From Ruminococcus sp. (GTDB lineage Bacteria; Bacillota; Clostridia; Oscillospirales; Ruminococcaceae): a stretch of DNA of 64,000 nucleotides. The notes beneath the pieces were generated by a model. The model did no database searches. It was not told where the DNA came from and worked only from the letters and a program-made list of their open reading frames with translations. Each line of letters begins with the position of its first letter. The stretch's first letter is position 1. Where the stretch lies: positions 1 to 64,000 of the forward strand of contig SVNM01000004.1 in NCBI GenBank assembly GCA_015066875.1, given 5' to 3'. Positions 19,678 through 30,167 of this stretch are shown in pieces. A program made the position numbers and the translations under genes.

Positions 19678-22023
19678 ATGATAATGTGCACAAGATGCAA
19701 AAAAAGACCCGCAGTAGTGTTTATAACATCAATGCAGGGCAATGAAAAGAAGAATGAGGGACTCTGCCTTTCCTGTGCAAAGCAGATGAATATTCCACAG
19801 GTTTCAGAGTATATGGAAAAGCTTGGTATTACCGATGAGGAAATCGACCAGCTTTCCGACCAGATGATGAATATGCTTGACGGCGACAGCTTTGAAATGG
19901 GCGGTTCGGGATTAATGCCCGAATTCCTCAGCAGTATGTTCCAGAATCCTCCCTTTGATGAGGCTTCGGGTGAAAGCTCAGCTGTTTCAGAGGGTGACGC
20001 TCAGACAGGCGGAGACAATGATAATAAGGAAGCTCAGGGAAAGGGCGAAAAACGCGGTCCCTTCGGCTTTGGCAGAAAGGATAAGAAGCCAAAGGAAAAG
20101 GAGCTTAAATTCCTTGGAAGCTACTGTACAAACCTTTCACAGAAGGCTTCTGAAGGAAAGCTTGATGCCATTATCGGCAGAGATAAGGAAATTGCAAGAG
20201 TTATCCAGATTCTTTCAAGAAGAACTAAGAACAATCCCTGCCTCATAGGCGAGCCGGGCGTAGGTAAAACAGCCGTTGCCGAGGGTATCGCTCAGCGGAT
20301 CAACGAGGGAAATGTTCCCTTTAATCTTGCAGATAAGAAGGTTTACCTGCTTGACCTTACCGCTCTTGTTGCGGGAACACAGTTCCGTGGCCAGTTTGAA
20401 AGCCGTGTAAAGGGACTTGTTGATGAGGTTAAGCGTGAGGGAAATATTATCCTCTTTATAGACGAGGTCCATAACCTTGTTGGCGCAGGCGACTCTGAAG
20501 GCTCAATGAACGCTGCGAATATCTTAAAGCCCGCTCTTTCACGAGGCGAGGTACAGGTTATCGGTGCTACTACCTTCGGCGAGTACCGCAAGTATATCGA
20601 AAAGGACTCTGCTCTTGAGCGCCGTTTCCAGCCCGTTACAATTACCGAGCCTACTGTTGAAGATACCGTTGATGTGCTTTTGGGAATCAAGAAATATTAC
20701 GAGGACTACCACAAGGTCAAGATTTCAGATTATCTGCTGAGAGTCTGCGCTGTTCTTTCCGAACGCTATATCACAGACAGATTTCTTCCCGATAAGGCTA
20801 TAGACCTTATGGACGAGGGCTGTGCAAGAGCAAGCATACGCTCGCCTGAAATTGCAGATTACGATAAGCTTAAAAAGGAAATACAGGCTCTTGAAGCAAA
20901 GGAAAAGGAGATTTCTGAGCAGACTGAGCCCGACTATCAGGCTCTTGCAGAGGTTAAGGGAAAGCTTATCCATACACGTGAGCGTGAGGAGGAGCTTCGC
21001 GTCAAGGCTGAAAATGTAGAGGTTACCGAAGAGGATATCGCTAAGGTTGTAGAGCTCTGGACGGGTATTCCCGCAAACAAGATTGCCGAAACAGAGTTTC
21101 TTAAAATTGCTCGTCTTGAGGGAGCACTCAAAAAGCGTATAATCGGTCAGGACGAAGCAGTAGAGCTTCTTGCAAAGGCTATCAAGCGTACAAGAGTTCA
21201 CCTCAGCAAGCGTCGCAGACCTGCTTCATTTATCTTTGTAGGACCTACAGGTGTGGGAAAAACCGAGCTTGTAAAGGCTCTTTCAGAGGAAATGTTCGAC
21301 TCTACCGAGCCTCTTATCCGTCTTGATATGACCGAGTATATGGAAAAGCACTCGGTTGCAAGAATGATAGGCTCTCCTCCCGGATATGTTGGCTATGACG
21401 AGGCGGGACAGCTTACCGAAAAGGTAAGACGCAAGCCCTATTCGGTAATTCTCTTTGATGAAATCGAAAAGGCTCACCCTGATGTAATGAATATTCTTAT
21501 GCAGATTCTTGACGAGGGTAAGGTTGATGACGCTCACGGAAGAACTGTAAACTTTGAAAATACAATTATCTGTATGACCTCTAATGCCGGCTCTACAGAC
21601 AAGTCTACAGGTGCGGGCTTTAACCGTACAGATAACGATATCACACGCGATAAGGCTGTAAAGGGACTGAGAGAGTTCCTTCGTCCTGAATTCCTTGGAA
21701 GAATAGACGAGGTTGTAGTATTCAGCCAGCTTACCAAGGAAAATTATGCCGAGATTGCAGGTCTTATGCTCAGCGAAATGCGTGAGCCTCTTGCAGAAAA
21801 GAACATTGCTCTTGAGTATGACGAGAAGGCTCTTAAGGCAATTGCAGAGAAGTCTCACGGAGGCAAGAGCGGTGCAAGAGATATCCGCCGTGTTATCCGT
21901 CAGGAGATAGAAGACTCTGTTGCAGAAATTATCATTGAAAAGGCATCTGAAATTAAGACTATTTCAATATCTGCAGATGATAATAATAATATAACCGTTA
22001 AGGGCATTGAAGGAGTGGAGTAA
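19678..22023 (+). CDS. ClpE/ClpC-like AAA+ unfoldase with N-terminal zinc finger
   Basis: CTRCKKRPAVVFITSM...CLSCAKQM zinc finger; two AAA modules (GEPGVGKTAVAEG, GPTGVGKTELVKAL). Confidence 0.92.
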   Translation: MIMCTRCKKRPAVVFITSMQGNEKKNEGLCLSCAKQMNIPQVSEYMEKLGITDEEIDQLSDQMMNMLDGDSFEMGGSGLMPEFLSSMFQNPPFDEASGESSAVSEGDAQTGGDNDNKEAQGKGEKRGPFGFGRKDKKPKEKELKFLGSYCTNLSQKASEGKLDAIIGRDKEIARVIQILSRRTKNNPCLIGEPGVGKTAVAEGIAQRINEGNVPFNLADKKVYLLDLTALVAGTQFRGQFESRVKGLVDEVKREGNIILFIDEVHNLVGAGDSEGSMNAANILKPALSRGEVQVIGATTFGEYRKYIEKDSALERRFQPVTITEPTVEDTVDVLLGIKKYYEDYHKVKISDYLLRVCAVLSERYITDRFLPDKAIDLMDEGCARASIRSPEIADYDKLKKEIQALEAKEKEISEQTEPDYQALAEVKGKLIHTREREEELRVKAENVEVTEEDIAKVVELWTGIPANKIAETEFLKIARLEGALKKRIIGQDEAVELLAKAIKRTRVHLSKRRRPASFIFVGPTGVGKTELVKALSEEMFDSTEPLIRLDMTEYMEKHSVARMIGSPPGYVGYDEAGQLTEKVRRKPYSVILFDEIEKAHPDVMNILMQILDEGKVDDAHGRTVNFENTIICMTSNAGSTDKSTGAGFNRTDNDITRDKAVKGLREFLRPEFLGRIDEVVVFSQLTKENYAEIAGLMLSEMREPLAEKNIALEYDEKALKAIAEKSHGGKSGARDIRRVIRQEIEDSVAEIIIEKASEIKTISISADDNNNITVKGIEGVE

Positions 22024-22025
22024 TT

Positions 22026-22631
22026 ATGAGGAAAAAGCTTTCATTAATTGCGGTGGCTTCAGTTTTGGCGCTCTTTGCAACAGGTTGCGGAGCCGATGGC
22101 AACGGCTCTGAAGAAAGCAAAGCGATAAAGCTTCCCAAATCAGGAGCTACTCCCGTTCTTTCCCTCAGTAATGCCGAGGGAAGCCCCGGCGAAACGGTAG
22201 AGATCACATTGTCTGTAAAAGGCGCAGACAACAAGTGGTGCTCAAGCGGTGTACACATAATTTACGATGAAAATCTTGTATGCGTTCCTTCAGAAGCAGA
22301 TCCCGAAACACCCTCTTATAAAAAGGGACCCGCTGTTGAGGAAATGATGGCGTGCATAGCAAAGCTCTGGACGGATAAGCTTCTGCCTGAGCTTGAAAAA
22401 GATAACAAACATTCAGTATTCTTCTGCTCTGCGGGCGACGGAGACTGCGGTAAGGACGGAGATATCGCTACCTTTGAATTTGTAATTCCCGCAGACGCTC
22501 AGTCGGGCAAGGTTTATGATATCGAGTTTTTCTACCGCGAGGGAGATATGTTTGCAAACAGCGCTTCAGAACAGGATTTTCAGGATTACGCATTCAGTAA
22601 CTGGCAGAATGGCTCAATTAAAGTAAAATAA
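22026..22631 (+). CDS. Lipoprotein with a single cohesin-like domain
   Basis: Lipobox LFATGCG; LSLSNAEGSPGETVEITLSVKGADNKWCSSGVHIIYDENL resembles cohesin N-terminal strands. Confidence 0.6.
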   Translation: MRKKLSLIAVASVLALFATGCGADGNGSEESKAIKLPKSGATPVLSLSNAEGSPGETVEITLSVKGADNKWCSSGVHIIYDENLVCVPSEADPETPSYKKGPAVEEMMACIAKLWTDKLLPELEKDNKHSVFFCSAGDGDCGKDGDIATFEFVIPADAQSGKVYDIEFFYREGDMFANSASEQDFQDYAFSNWQNGSIKVK

Positions 22632-22667
22632 TAAGGAGTTTTGAAGATGAAAAGACGATTTACAGCG

Positions 22668-24803
22668 TTTGTCACAGCAGGTATCACGCTTCTGACAGCA
22701 GGTCTGTCGGCTTTTACCGCTGTGCCCGATGAGGTTTCGGCAAGTACCTCTGAGGATATAAAAATAATGGCAATAGGCGACTCTATTACCGATGGCTACG
22801 GTATAACAGGCTCATACAGAAAATATCTTGACTATGCTCTCACACAGAAGGGCTACTCTACAGATTTTGTTGGCATCAAGGACGAGTATGACGTTACCTT
22901 TACCTACAATGGCGAAAGCTATACCTATGATAACGCCAATGTGGGCTACAGCGGTTACGCTATTCAGGCTTACAACGGCAGAAGCGGTATTTACGAGACT
23001 CTTTTCGACGGCTGGAATGTTATTACCGATAAGGATCCCGATATTATTCTCCTTCAGATCGGTACTAACGACCTTCTCGACGCTCGTCTTGACCCCGTAA
23101 GCAATGCGGGAGATGTTACTGCAACTACAAGTGCTTATGAGCGTCTTGAAAACCTTGTTGATAAGATTCTTGAAAGTATGGACGATACGGATATGCTTTT
23201 CCTGGCTTCCGTTCCCTATATCGACGCTGAGGTTCGTTATGACTGGCTCAGCGCATACAGCTGGAATTACGGACTTGATACAAGCTCTGCAAATGCTGAG
23301 CTTACCGCTAAAGTAAATGAGTGCGTTAATATATATAATGCTAATTTACAGGCTATGATCACTAAAAAAAGGGTTGATGCAACTTTGGCAAATGAAGAAT
23401 CAAGAATACGCTTCTGCGATATCAACAGTGTTGTTGATATGAAAACTCAGCTTGCTGACGGAGTTCACCCCAACGAGTCAGGCTATGAAAGTATGGGACT
23501 TCACTGGGCAGAGCTTATCGGTACATATCTTGAAAACGGCAATATTACAACTCAGCCGTCAACTTCAACAACTACAACAACCTCTACTTCCACAACTACC
23601 ACAACCACAACCTCATCTGAGATAACAACAACTACAACTACCACAGAGGCTTTCAAGTTTGAAACTCTTGTGTATGACATCGACATCTCAGACAGAGAAG
23701 AAGGCTATGAGTATACTGTAAAGGCTCAGTTTGACGGAGCACCCTATGCAAGTCTTGGTGGCTGTATCGGATACGGCACAGGCGCTTCTGACTGGGTAAA
23801 TCTTGACTGGAGCGGTTCTCTTGACGCAGACGGAAACAGTGTAATCTCAATTCCAATCAGCGATATCCCCGTGAGCTTTGAAAGCGCACAGATTCAGGTA
23901 TGGTGGTCAAATACATGGGATAACGAGGCAGGCGCTTCAGTTGACCAGCCTGTAGAGCTTATCGGCTACACAGTTGAAAGAGACGATACAGATATAGTTA
24001 CAACAACTACTACGACCACTACCACAACTACAACCACCACAAGTACTACTACGACTACAACTACTACCGAACGCATAGCTCTTTTCCCGCTTATCGAGCC
24101 TCTTTCAGACAGCGTGGTTGCAGGTGAGGAATTTGAAATAAATATTCTCGCTTATATGAAGGACGAGACAACGGCTATCCCTGTTGAAAAGCTTATGCTC
24201 GGCTTTGTGAATGAAGGCGGGTTTGAAATCGTTTCCGTTTCTGAGACTTCACCCGCACTGGGCGGAGCTGATGTTGCATATGACGAAAAGACAGGAATCA
24301 TCACAATTATCTGCGATAAGGCTACACAGGCAGTAAAGCAGGAAATCATTGTTACAGTTACATTAAAGGCTCCGGAGGATATTCAGCCCGGTGAATATGA
24401 CATTTACCTTGACGAAGCTCTGTGCGGACTCATCACAACAGGCGGAGCCGAAAGCGATCAGCTTAATATTCTTCTTTCAAAGCAGACAATAACTGTTGTT
24501 GACGAAAGCGAATACAGAATTGCCGATCTTGTAAAGCTTACAGATTATCTCCTTGGCAGAGACAACAGCGGAATAACAGCTGAAAACGCTGAAAAGTACG
24601 ATATGAACAGCGATAAGACTCTTGATGTATGGGATCTTATTGACCTTAAGGTTTATCTTACAACACCGACAAGAGTGACAAGTAGTAATTCGACGTCAAC
24701 CAACATTTACCGTCCTTCATCCTCTTTAACCGATATCGATGAGGAGTCAGACATTGAAGCAACTGTCGTTGACTACTTTAAAAACAGCGCAACCCTTTCA
24801 TAA
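22668..24803 (+). CDS. Secreted SGNH/GDSL hydrolase with Thr-rich linkers, CBM-like domain, cohesin-like domain and type I dockerin
   Basis: IMAIGDSITDGYG (block I), DGVHPNESGYESMG (block V), poly-Thr linkers, YRIADLVKLTDYLLG...YDMNSDKTLDVWDLIDLKVYL dockerin repeats; start assigned within the 22641 ORF. Confidence 0.88.
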   Translation, partial: FVTAGITLLTAGLSAFTAVPDEVSASTSEDIKIMAIGDSITDGYGITGSYRKYLDYALTQKGYSTDFVGIKDEYDVTFTYNGESYTYDNANVGYSGYAIQAYNGRSGIYETLFDGWNVITDKDPDIILLQIGTNDLLDARLDPVSNAGDVTATTSAYERLENLVDKILESMDDTDMLFLASVPYIDAEVRYDWLSAYSWNYGLDTSSANAELTAKVNECVNIYNANLQAMITKKRVDATLANEESRIRFCDINSVVDMKTQLADGVHPNESGYESMGLHWAELIGTYLENGNITTQPSTSTTTTTSTSTTTTTTTSSEITTTTTTTEAFKFETLVYDIDISDREEGYEYTVKAQFDGAPYASLGGCIGYGTGASDWVNLDWSGSLDADGNSVISIPISDIPVSFESAQIQVWWSNTWDNEAGASVDQPVELIGYTVERDDTDIVTTTTTTTTTTTTTTSTTTTTTTTERIALFPLIEPLSDSVVAGEEFEINILAYMKDETTAIPVEKLMLGFVNEGGFEIVSVSETSPALGGADVAYDEKTGIITIICDKATQAVKQEIIVTVTLKAPEDIQPGEYDIYLDEALCGLITTGGAESDQLNILLSKQTITVVDESEYRIADLVKLTDYLLGRDNSGITAENAEKYDMNSDKTLDVWDLIDLKVYLTTPTRVTSSNSTSTNIYRPSSSLTDIDEESDIEATVVDYFKNSATLS

Positions 24804-24809
24804 AAGCAA

Positions 24810-24836
24810 AAGCCTCTCTGAATTTCAGAGAGGCTT
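24810..24836 (+). terminator. Intrinsic terminator-like hairpin
   Basis: aagcctctctgaatttcagagaggctt. Confidence 0.75.
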
Positions 24837-24853
24837 AAATATTTGCATAAAGA

Positions 24854-24880
24854 AAGACCTCACGTATCCCGTGAGGTCTT
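24854..24880 (+). terminator. Second, probably bidirectional, terminator
   Basis: aagacctcacgtatcccgtgaggtctt followed by gtttttt, between convergent genes. Confidence 0.8.
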
Positions 24881-24900
24881 GTTTTTTACTTATTTACAGA

Positions 24901-25644
24901 TCAAGCACCTGTGCCTGTTACGTTGAATGTAACCTCAACTGTTGTCCAGCCGTCAGCGAAAACAGCCTTGTCAACGATCTGAGCTGAATACTCAGCGTTT
25001 CCGTAAACTGAACCCTCAGCAGTGTGAGCGTCCTCGGGAGCAGCTGAAACCCACTCGTTGTAGATGTTTGAACGCATTTCCTTGCCGTCATCAGAAGATG
25101 TGTAAGGCTTAGCGATCATCTCAACCTCGTTGCCGTCGATCTTGATGCTTGTGATGTCGATTGACATATTAGGATAAAGTGTAGTACCGTCCTTAACGAT
25201 TACAGAAGCGAAAGAACATCCGCTGGGAACATACTGGTCATTAACATCGCCTGTTGTGTCATAACGGAAGCCGTTTGTATCAGCAGTAACGCTTACAGTG
25301 TACTCGCCATCGCCATTGATAGTAGCAACGCCTGCATCATATGCGAGCATATAGCCTTCATCGTCAACGCTTCCCCAGTACTGAATCCACCACTGACCGT
25401 CAACGATAGCAAGGTAAGCATCGCCTGACTCAGCGCCGATGGGATCTTCAAAATCAGCTGTATCAGCAGCCTGAGGAGGAGCTGTAGTTTCAGCAGCCTC
25501 AGTAGTAGCTTCTGTAGTAGCCTCAGTAGTAGCCTCAGTAGTTGCTTCTTCCTTGCCACCTTCTGAGCTTTCGCCACAAGCTGTGAAAGCGCCACAAACC
25601 ATCATAGAAGCAAGAAGACAAGCTAAAAATCTTTTTGTTTTCAT
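24901..25644 (-). CDS. Lipoprotein with TTEA repeat linker and beta-rich CBM-like domain
   Basis: MKTKRFLACLLASMMVCGAFTACGES lipobox; EATTEATTEATTEATTEA; Trp-rich GQWWIQYWG region. Confidence 0.7.
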   Translation of the reverse strand: MKTKRFLACLLASMMVCGAFTACGESSEGGKEEATTEATTEATTEATTEAAETTAPPQAADTADFEDPIGAESGDAYLAIVDGQWWIQYWGSVDDEGYMLAYDAGVATINGDGEYTVSVTADTNGFRYDTTGDVNDQYVPSGCSFASVIVKDGTTLYPNMSIDITSIKIDGNEVEMIAKPYTSSDDGKEMRSNIYNEWVSAAPEDAHTAEGSVYGNAEYSAQIVDKAVFADGWTTVEVTFNVTGTGA

Positions 25645-25918
25645 AGAAATAACCTCTTTCTGATAATAATAAACATTTTTCACGGATACAGCCTACCTAA
25701 AGCCGTATCATAAAGCTGTGCAGATCAGTCCGTAAAGAACAGAGGGTGAATCCACACTATCAGCTATTATAATAATACACAATTTTCGCATCAAGTTCAA
25801 GATGCTAAATAGACAAAATTGAGCTGTCAGAACAGTGATATTTGTATAAACCTGACGTAAAACAGCCGAAAAATATTACAAATCGGTTAAAAATAACCAA
25901 ATCAAGCATCTGCGTATC

Positions 25919-27811
25919 TTATGAAAGCTCGAACATACCTGTGTAAAGCTGATAGTATTTACCCTTCTGAGCGATAAGGTCATCGTGATCGCCACGCTCG
26001 ATGATTTTGCCGTTTTCAAGAACCATAATAGCCTGCGAGTTGCGGACTGTTGAAAGGCGGTGAGCAATAACGAAAACGGTACGTCCCTCCATAAGACTGT
26101 CCATACCCTTTTCAATGTGGGATTCGGTACGTGTATCGATAGAGCTTGTAGCTTCATCGAGAATAAGCACAGGAGGGTCTGCAACGGCTGCTCTTGCGAT
26201 GGCAAGTAGCTGGCGCTGTCCCTGGCTGAGGTTGGCTCCGTCAGCGGTAAGCATAGTGCCATAGCCATTTTCAAGGTGGCGGATAAAGTAATCAGCGTTG
26301 GCCAGTTTAGCTGCGGCATAGATTTCCTCATCGGTAGCGTCAAGCTTTCCGTAGCGGATATTATCCATAACAGTACCTGTAAACAGGTGGGTATCCTGAA
26401 GAACGATAGACTGCGAGCGTCTTAAATCGTCCTTTTTGATTTTATTGATATTGATGCCGTCATAGCGGATTTTACCGTCGGGAACATCGTAAAATCTGTT
26501 GATAAGGTTAGTGATTGTGGTTTTTCCTGCACCTGTAGAGCCTACAAAGGCGATTTTCTGTCCCGGCTTAGCATAAAGGCTTATGCCATTGAGAACGGTT
26601 TTGTTGGGCTCATAGCCGAAAACAACGTCATCGAACTCAACATTACCGCGAACCTCGGTATAGGTGATAGTTCCGTCAGACTTGTGGGGGTGCTTCCACG
26701 CCCAGCGACCTGTACGCTTGTCGGTTTCGGTGATGGTGCCGTCCTGTGCGATTTCTGCATTTACAAGAGTAACATAGCCGTTATCCTCTTCAGGAGTTTC
26801 GTCAATTACCTTGAAAATTCTTTCAGCACCCGCAAGAGCTGTAAGCACCGAGTTAAGCTGTTGTGAAATCTGGGTAATAGGCTGTGAGAAGGAACGTGTG
26901 AACTGGAGATAGGAAATAACAGTACCCACAGTCATAGCACCGATGCCGTTGACAGCCATAACTCCGCCTGCAATAGCGGTCATAGCGTAGTGGAAGTAGG
27001 AAAGGTTATTCATAATAGGCATAAGGATATTTGCAAAGGTATTTGCACGTGTAGAAGCCTCGCAGAGACGATTGTTAAGCTCTTCGAACGCTTCGTCGGC
27101 GTTATCCTCATAGCAGAAAACCTTTACAACCTTCTGTCCCTCGATCATTTCCTCGATATAGCCGTTTACAGCTCCAAGAGCAGACTGCTGAGCGATAAAG
27201 CCCTTACTGCTTCTTGAACCGATAGCTCCGATAACTCTGATAATGATAAAGAGCATTACAATAACGATAATGGTAAGTTGCCAGCTGTAGATAACCATAG
27301 CTGTGAAAACTCCCACAATGGTGATAGCAGAGGAGATAAAGTTTGCCACACTGTTGCTGAGCATTTCACGGATAGTATCAGTATCGTTTGTAAAAAGGCT
27401 CATAAGCTCGCCGTGAGTATGCTTATCGAAGAAGCGTATAGGCAGAGCCTCCATTTTATCGAAAAGGTCAGTTCTTATACGCATAAGAGTTGTGGTAGAG
27501 ATAGTCATCATCATACGCTGATAGAAGAATGTGGAAAGAGCGCCGAGAGCGTAGATGCCTCCCATAACTGCGAGGATAGAGAGAAAGCCTGAAAGGTCGG
27601 GATTTTCCTTTCCGATAAACGGCTCGATATAGTTGTCTATAAGAGGCTTAAGCAGGTAATTTCCCGCAACGCCCGCGCCTGCGCTGAGGACAATTCCCAC
27701 GACAACAAGAACGAGCTGAAGCTTAAAGCCGTACATATAGCTGAAAATTCTCTTGAAGGTTTTAAAAACATTCTGCGGTTTTGCAACCGGTCCCATATTT
27801 CTTGGAGGCAT
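25919..27811 (-). CDS. ABC transporter, ATPase-permease fusion (multidrug-type exporter)
   Basis: TM domain plus GSTGAGKTTITNLINRFYD and NLSQGQRQLLAIARA. Confidence 0.93.
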   Translation of the reverse strand: MPPRNMGPVAKPQNVFKTFKRIFSYMYGFKLQLVLVVVGIVLSAGAGVAGNYLLKPLIDNYIEPFIGKENPDLSGFLSILAVMGGIYALGALSTFFYQRMMMTISTTTLMRIRTDLFDKMEALPIRFFDKHTHGELMSLFTNDTDTIREMLSNSVANFISSAITIVGVFTAMVIYSWQLTIIVIVMLFIIIRVIGAIGSRSSKGFIAQQSALGAVNGYIEEMIEGQKVVKVFCYEDNADEAFEELNNRLCEASTRANTFANILMPIMNNLSYFHYAMTAIAGGVMAVNGIGAMTVGTVISYLQFTRSFSQPITQISQQLNSVLTALAGAERIFKVIDETPEEDNGYVTLVNAEIAQDGTITETDKRTGRWAWKHPHKSDGTITYTEVRGNVEFDDVVFGYEPNKTVLNGISLYAKPGQKIAFVGSTGAGKTTITNLINRFYDVPDGKIRYDGININKIKKDDLRRSQSIVLQDTHLFTGTVMDNIRYGKLDATDEEIYAAAKLANADYFIRHLENGYGTMLTADGANLSQGQRQLLAIARAAVADPPVLILDEATSSIDTRTESHIEKGMDSLMEGRTVFVIAHRLSTVRNSQAIMVLENGKIIERGDHDDLIAQKGKYYQLYTGMFELS

Positions 27812-29544
27812 TATTCATCAGCTCCTTTCTGCTGAGAGTTGTAAACTTCCTGATAGATTTCATTTCTTGCAAGAAGCTCAGCGTGAGTACCCATATCGTC
27901 AATTTTACCGTCTTCCATAACAATGATTCTGTCAGCGTCCATAACAGATGAAATTCTCTGGGCGATAATAAAGGTCGTGGTATCCGCAAGCTTTTCACGG
28001 AATGCCTTTCTGATACTGCTGTCGGTAGCCGTATCAACAGCGCTTGTAGAGTCATCAAGGATAATGATTTTCGGCTTTTTCAGCAGAGCTCTTGCAATAC
28101 AGAGTCGCTGTTTCTGACCGCCTGAAACGTTCACACCGCCCTGACTGAGGTCTGTATCATAGCCATCGGGGAAACTCATAATGAAGTCGTGAGCGCAGGC
28201 AGATTTACAAGCGTCGATAATCTCCTCATCGGTAGCGTTTTCATCGCCCCATTTGAGATTTTCTCTGATAGTGCCGGAGAAGAGTACGTTTTTCTGAAGA
28301 ACCATACCAACCTGATTTCTCAGAGTTTCTATTGAGTAGTCTTTAACATCGTGACCACCCACTATAACTCTGCCCTCGGTAGCGTCATAAAGGCGGGGGA
28401 TAAGCTGTACAAGCGAGGTTTTTGATGAGCCTGTACCGCCGATAATACCGATGGTTTCGCCTGATTTTATATCGAGATTGATATTCTCAAGAGCAAGGTT
28501 ATTCATATCACCAAAGTAGCTGAAGCTTACATTTTCAAAGCGCACAGAGCCGTCCTGAGCGGAAATCTCAGAGCCCTCAGCGTCCTTGATAGTAGGCTCT
28601 TCCTTGAGCACCTCGTAGATACGTCCGAGAGAAGCACGTGAAACAACGAACATAATAAAGAGCATTGAAAGCATCATAAGAGACATAAGGATCTGCATAA
28701 CGTAGGTGATAAAGCTTGAAAGCTCGCCTGTACCCATATTGCCATCAATGGTCATATTACCGCCGAACCAGAGTATAGCGAGTATGCTTCCGTACATACA
28801 GAACTGCATAATAGGTCCGTTGAGGATAATGAGCTTTTCCGCAAAAACCTGAGCCTTTCTTACGTTGTCGGCAGTATCGCGGAAGTTCTTTTTCTCGTAA
28901 TCCTCACGCACGAAAGCCTTTACAACACGCATACCCACGAGATTTTCCTGAACACGTGCATTCATACTGTCGTATTTTTTAAGCATAGCCTCGAATCTCG
29001 GGTGAGCTTTGAGGATAATAAGAAATACCGCTGTTCCGAGTATGGGCACAGCACATAAAAATACCGTAGAAAGCTTAGGATTCATTCTCACAGCCATAAT
29101 AATTGCGCAGACAAGCATAATAGGTGATCTGAAGGCTGAACGTATGAACATCATAAACGAGTTCTGGATATTTGTAACATCGGTTGTAAGTCTTGTGATA
29201 AGCGAAGCCGTTGAGAACTTATCAACGTTTGCAAAGGAGAAGTCCTGAATTTTGCGGAAGAGAGCCTTTCTGAGATTTTTGGAAAATCCCATAGAAGCAA
29301 CGGCACTGAAGCGTCCTGCCAAAGCTCCGAAGAGAAGTGAAACAAGAGACATACAGATCATAAGAATGCCCATTTTCACAACATATCCCACATCGCCTGT
29401 CTTGATACCCTTGTCGATAATCGAAGCCATAACTGTAGGGATAAGCACTTCCATAGCAACTTCGCCTATAATTGTAAGAGGAGAGAGAATAGCATACTTT
29501 TTATATTCTCCCACATGAGAAAAAATAGTTTTAAACATTGTCAA
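27811..29544 (-). CDS. ABC transporter, ATPase-permease fusion (multidrug-type exporter)
   Basis: TM domain plus GGTGSSKTSLVQLIPRLYD and VSGGQKQRLCIARAL. Confidence 0.93.
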   Translation of the reverse strand: MTMFKTIFSHVGEYKKYAILSPLTIIGEVAMEVLIPTVMASIIDKGIKTGDVGYVVKMGILMICMSLVSLLFGALAGRFSAVASMGFSKNLRKALFRKIQDFSFANVDKFSTASLITRLTTDVTNIQNSFMMFIRSAFRSPIMLVCAIIMAVRMNPKLSTVFLCAVPILGTAVFLIILKAHPRFEAMLKKYDSMNARVQENLVGMRVVKAFVREDYEKKNFRDTADNVRKAQVFAEKLIILNGPIMQFCMYGSILAILWFGGNMTIDGNMGTGELSSFITYVMQILMSLMMLSMLFIMFVVSRASLGRIYEVLKEEPTIKDAEGSEISAQDGSVRFENVSFSYFGDMNNLALENINLDIKSGETIGIIGGTGSSKTSLVQLIPRLYDATEGRVIVGGHDVKDYSIETLRNQVGMVLQKNVLFSGTIRENLKWGDENATDEEIIDACKSACAHDFIMSFPDGYDTDLSQGGVNVSGGQKQRLCIARALLKKPKIIILDDSTSAVDTATDSSIRKAFREKLADTTTFIIAQRISSVMDADRIIVMEDGKIDDMGTHAELLARNEIYQEVYNSQQKGADE

Positions 29545-30154
29545 ACTCCTTTCCGTTTGATATTATGCTGTCGGAAGATTTTGCTTTGTTTTTCTCAGAC
29601 TCAGCTTCGGGAATGAGGGTGCCCATAGCTCTTCTGAGAAGCAGAGTAAGCTGGATAGAGTCGGTATTTTCCGCAATACCCTCAAGCTGTTTCATTTCTG
29701 AAATCATACGGCTGAGGTACTCTGCAAGCTGAGCCTTTTCGTTTTCGGAAAAGCTCCTGAAGATATGCTCGTCATACTGTTTAAACAGCACGCACTGCTG
29801 ATTGATAGCCTCTCTGCCCTTATCCGTAAGAGCAAGGCGCTTGCACCTTAAATTTTCCGAGTCAACGGTTTTGGTGATAAAGCCTGCCTTCTGAAGTCTT
29901 TTGGTTGATACAGCCACCGAAGCGGGAGTAACCTTAAGCTCTTCGGCAAGAGTAGCCTGAGTGCAGTTTTCATTCTGAGCGATAGTACGCATAATAGCCA
30001 CCTGACCGAAATGCAGTGGGGAATCAGCAGTACTTCTTCTGATAAACAGCTTACGCAGAAGGTGGATATTCTCAATCATACCGATAAGCGTACGGTTTTC
30101 TGTTTTTTTATTATTATCCAAGTCATCACCTCTGTCAGTTAAACGCAAAAACAA
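29531..30154 (-). CDS. MarR-family transcriptional regulator
   Basis: QNENCTQATLAEELKVTPASVAVSTKRLQKAGFITK wHTH; overlaps ABC genes as operon; TTG start at 30121 likely. Confidence 0.88.
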   Translation of the reverse strand: MFLRLTDRGDDLDNNKKTENRTLIGMIENIHLLRKLFIRRSTADSPLHFGQVAIMRTIAQNENCTQATLAEELKVTPASVAVSTKRLQKAGFITKTVDSENLRCKRLALTDKGREAINQQCVLFKQYDEHIFRSFSENEKAQLAEYLSRMISEMKQLEGIAENTDSIQLTLLLRRAMGTLIPEAESEKNKAKSSDSIISNGKEFDNV

Positions 30155-30167
30155 TTAAACGTTTAAT
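30154..30167. promoter_or_regulatory. Perfect 14-bp palindrome, candidate MarR operator
   Basis: ATTAAACGTTTAAT immediately upstream of marR-ABC-ABC operon. Confidence 0.6.

Noticed and set aside
20725-21858. Antisense ORFs opposite the ClpE-like gene (158 and 191 aa)
   Set aside because: Shadow ORFs within a clear AAA+ coding sequence.
23559-24070. ACN-rich tracts considered as microsatellites or regulatory repeats
   Set aside because: They encode Thr/Ser linkers between domains of the SGNH protein with mixed codons; standard for dockerin enzymes.
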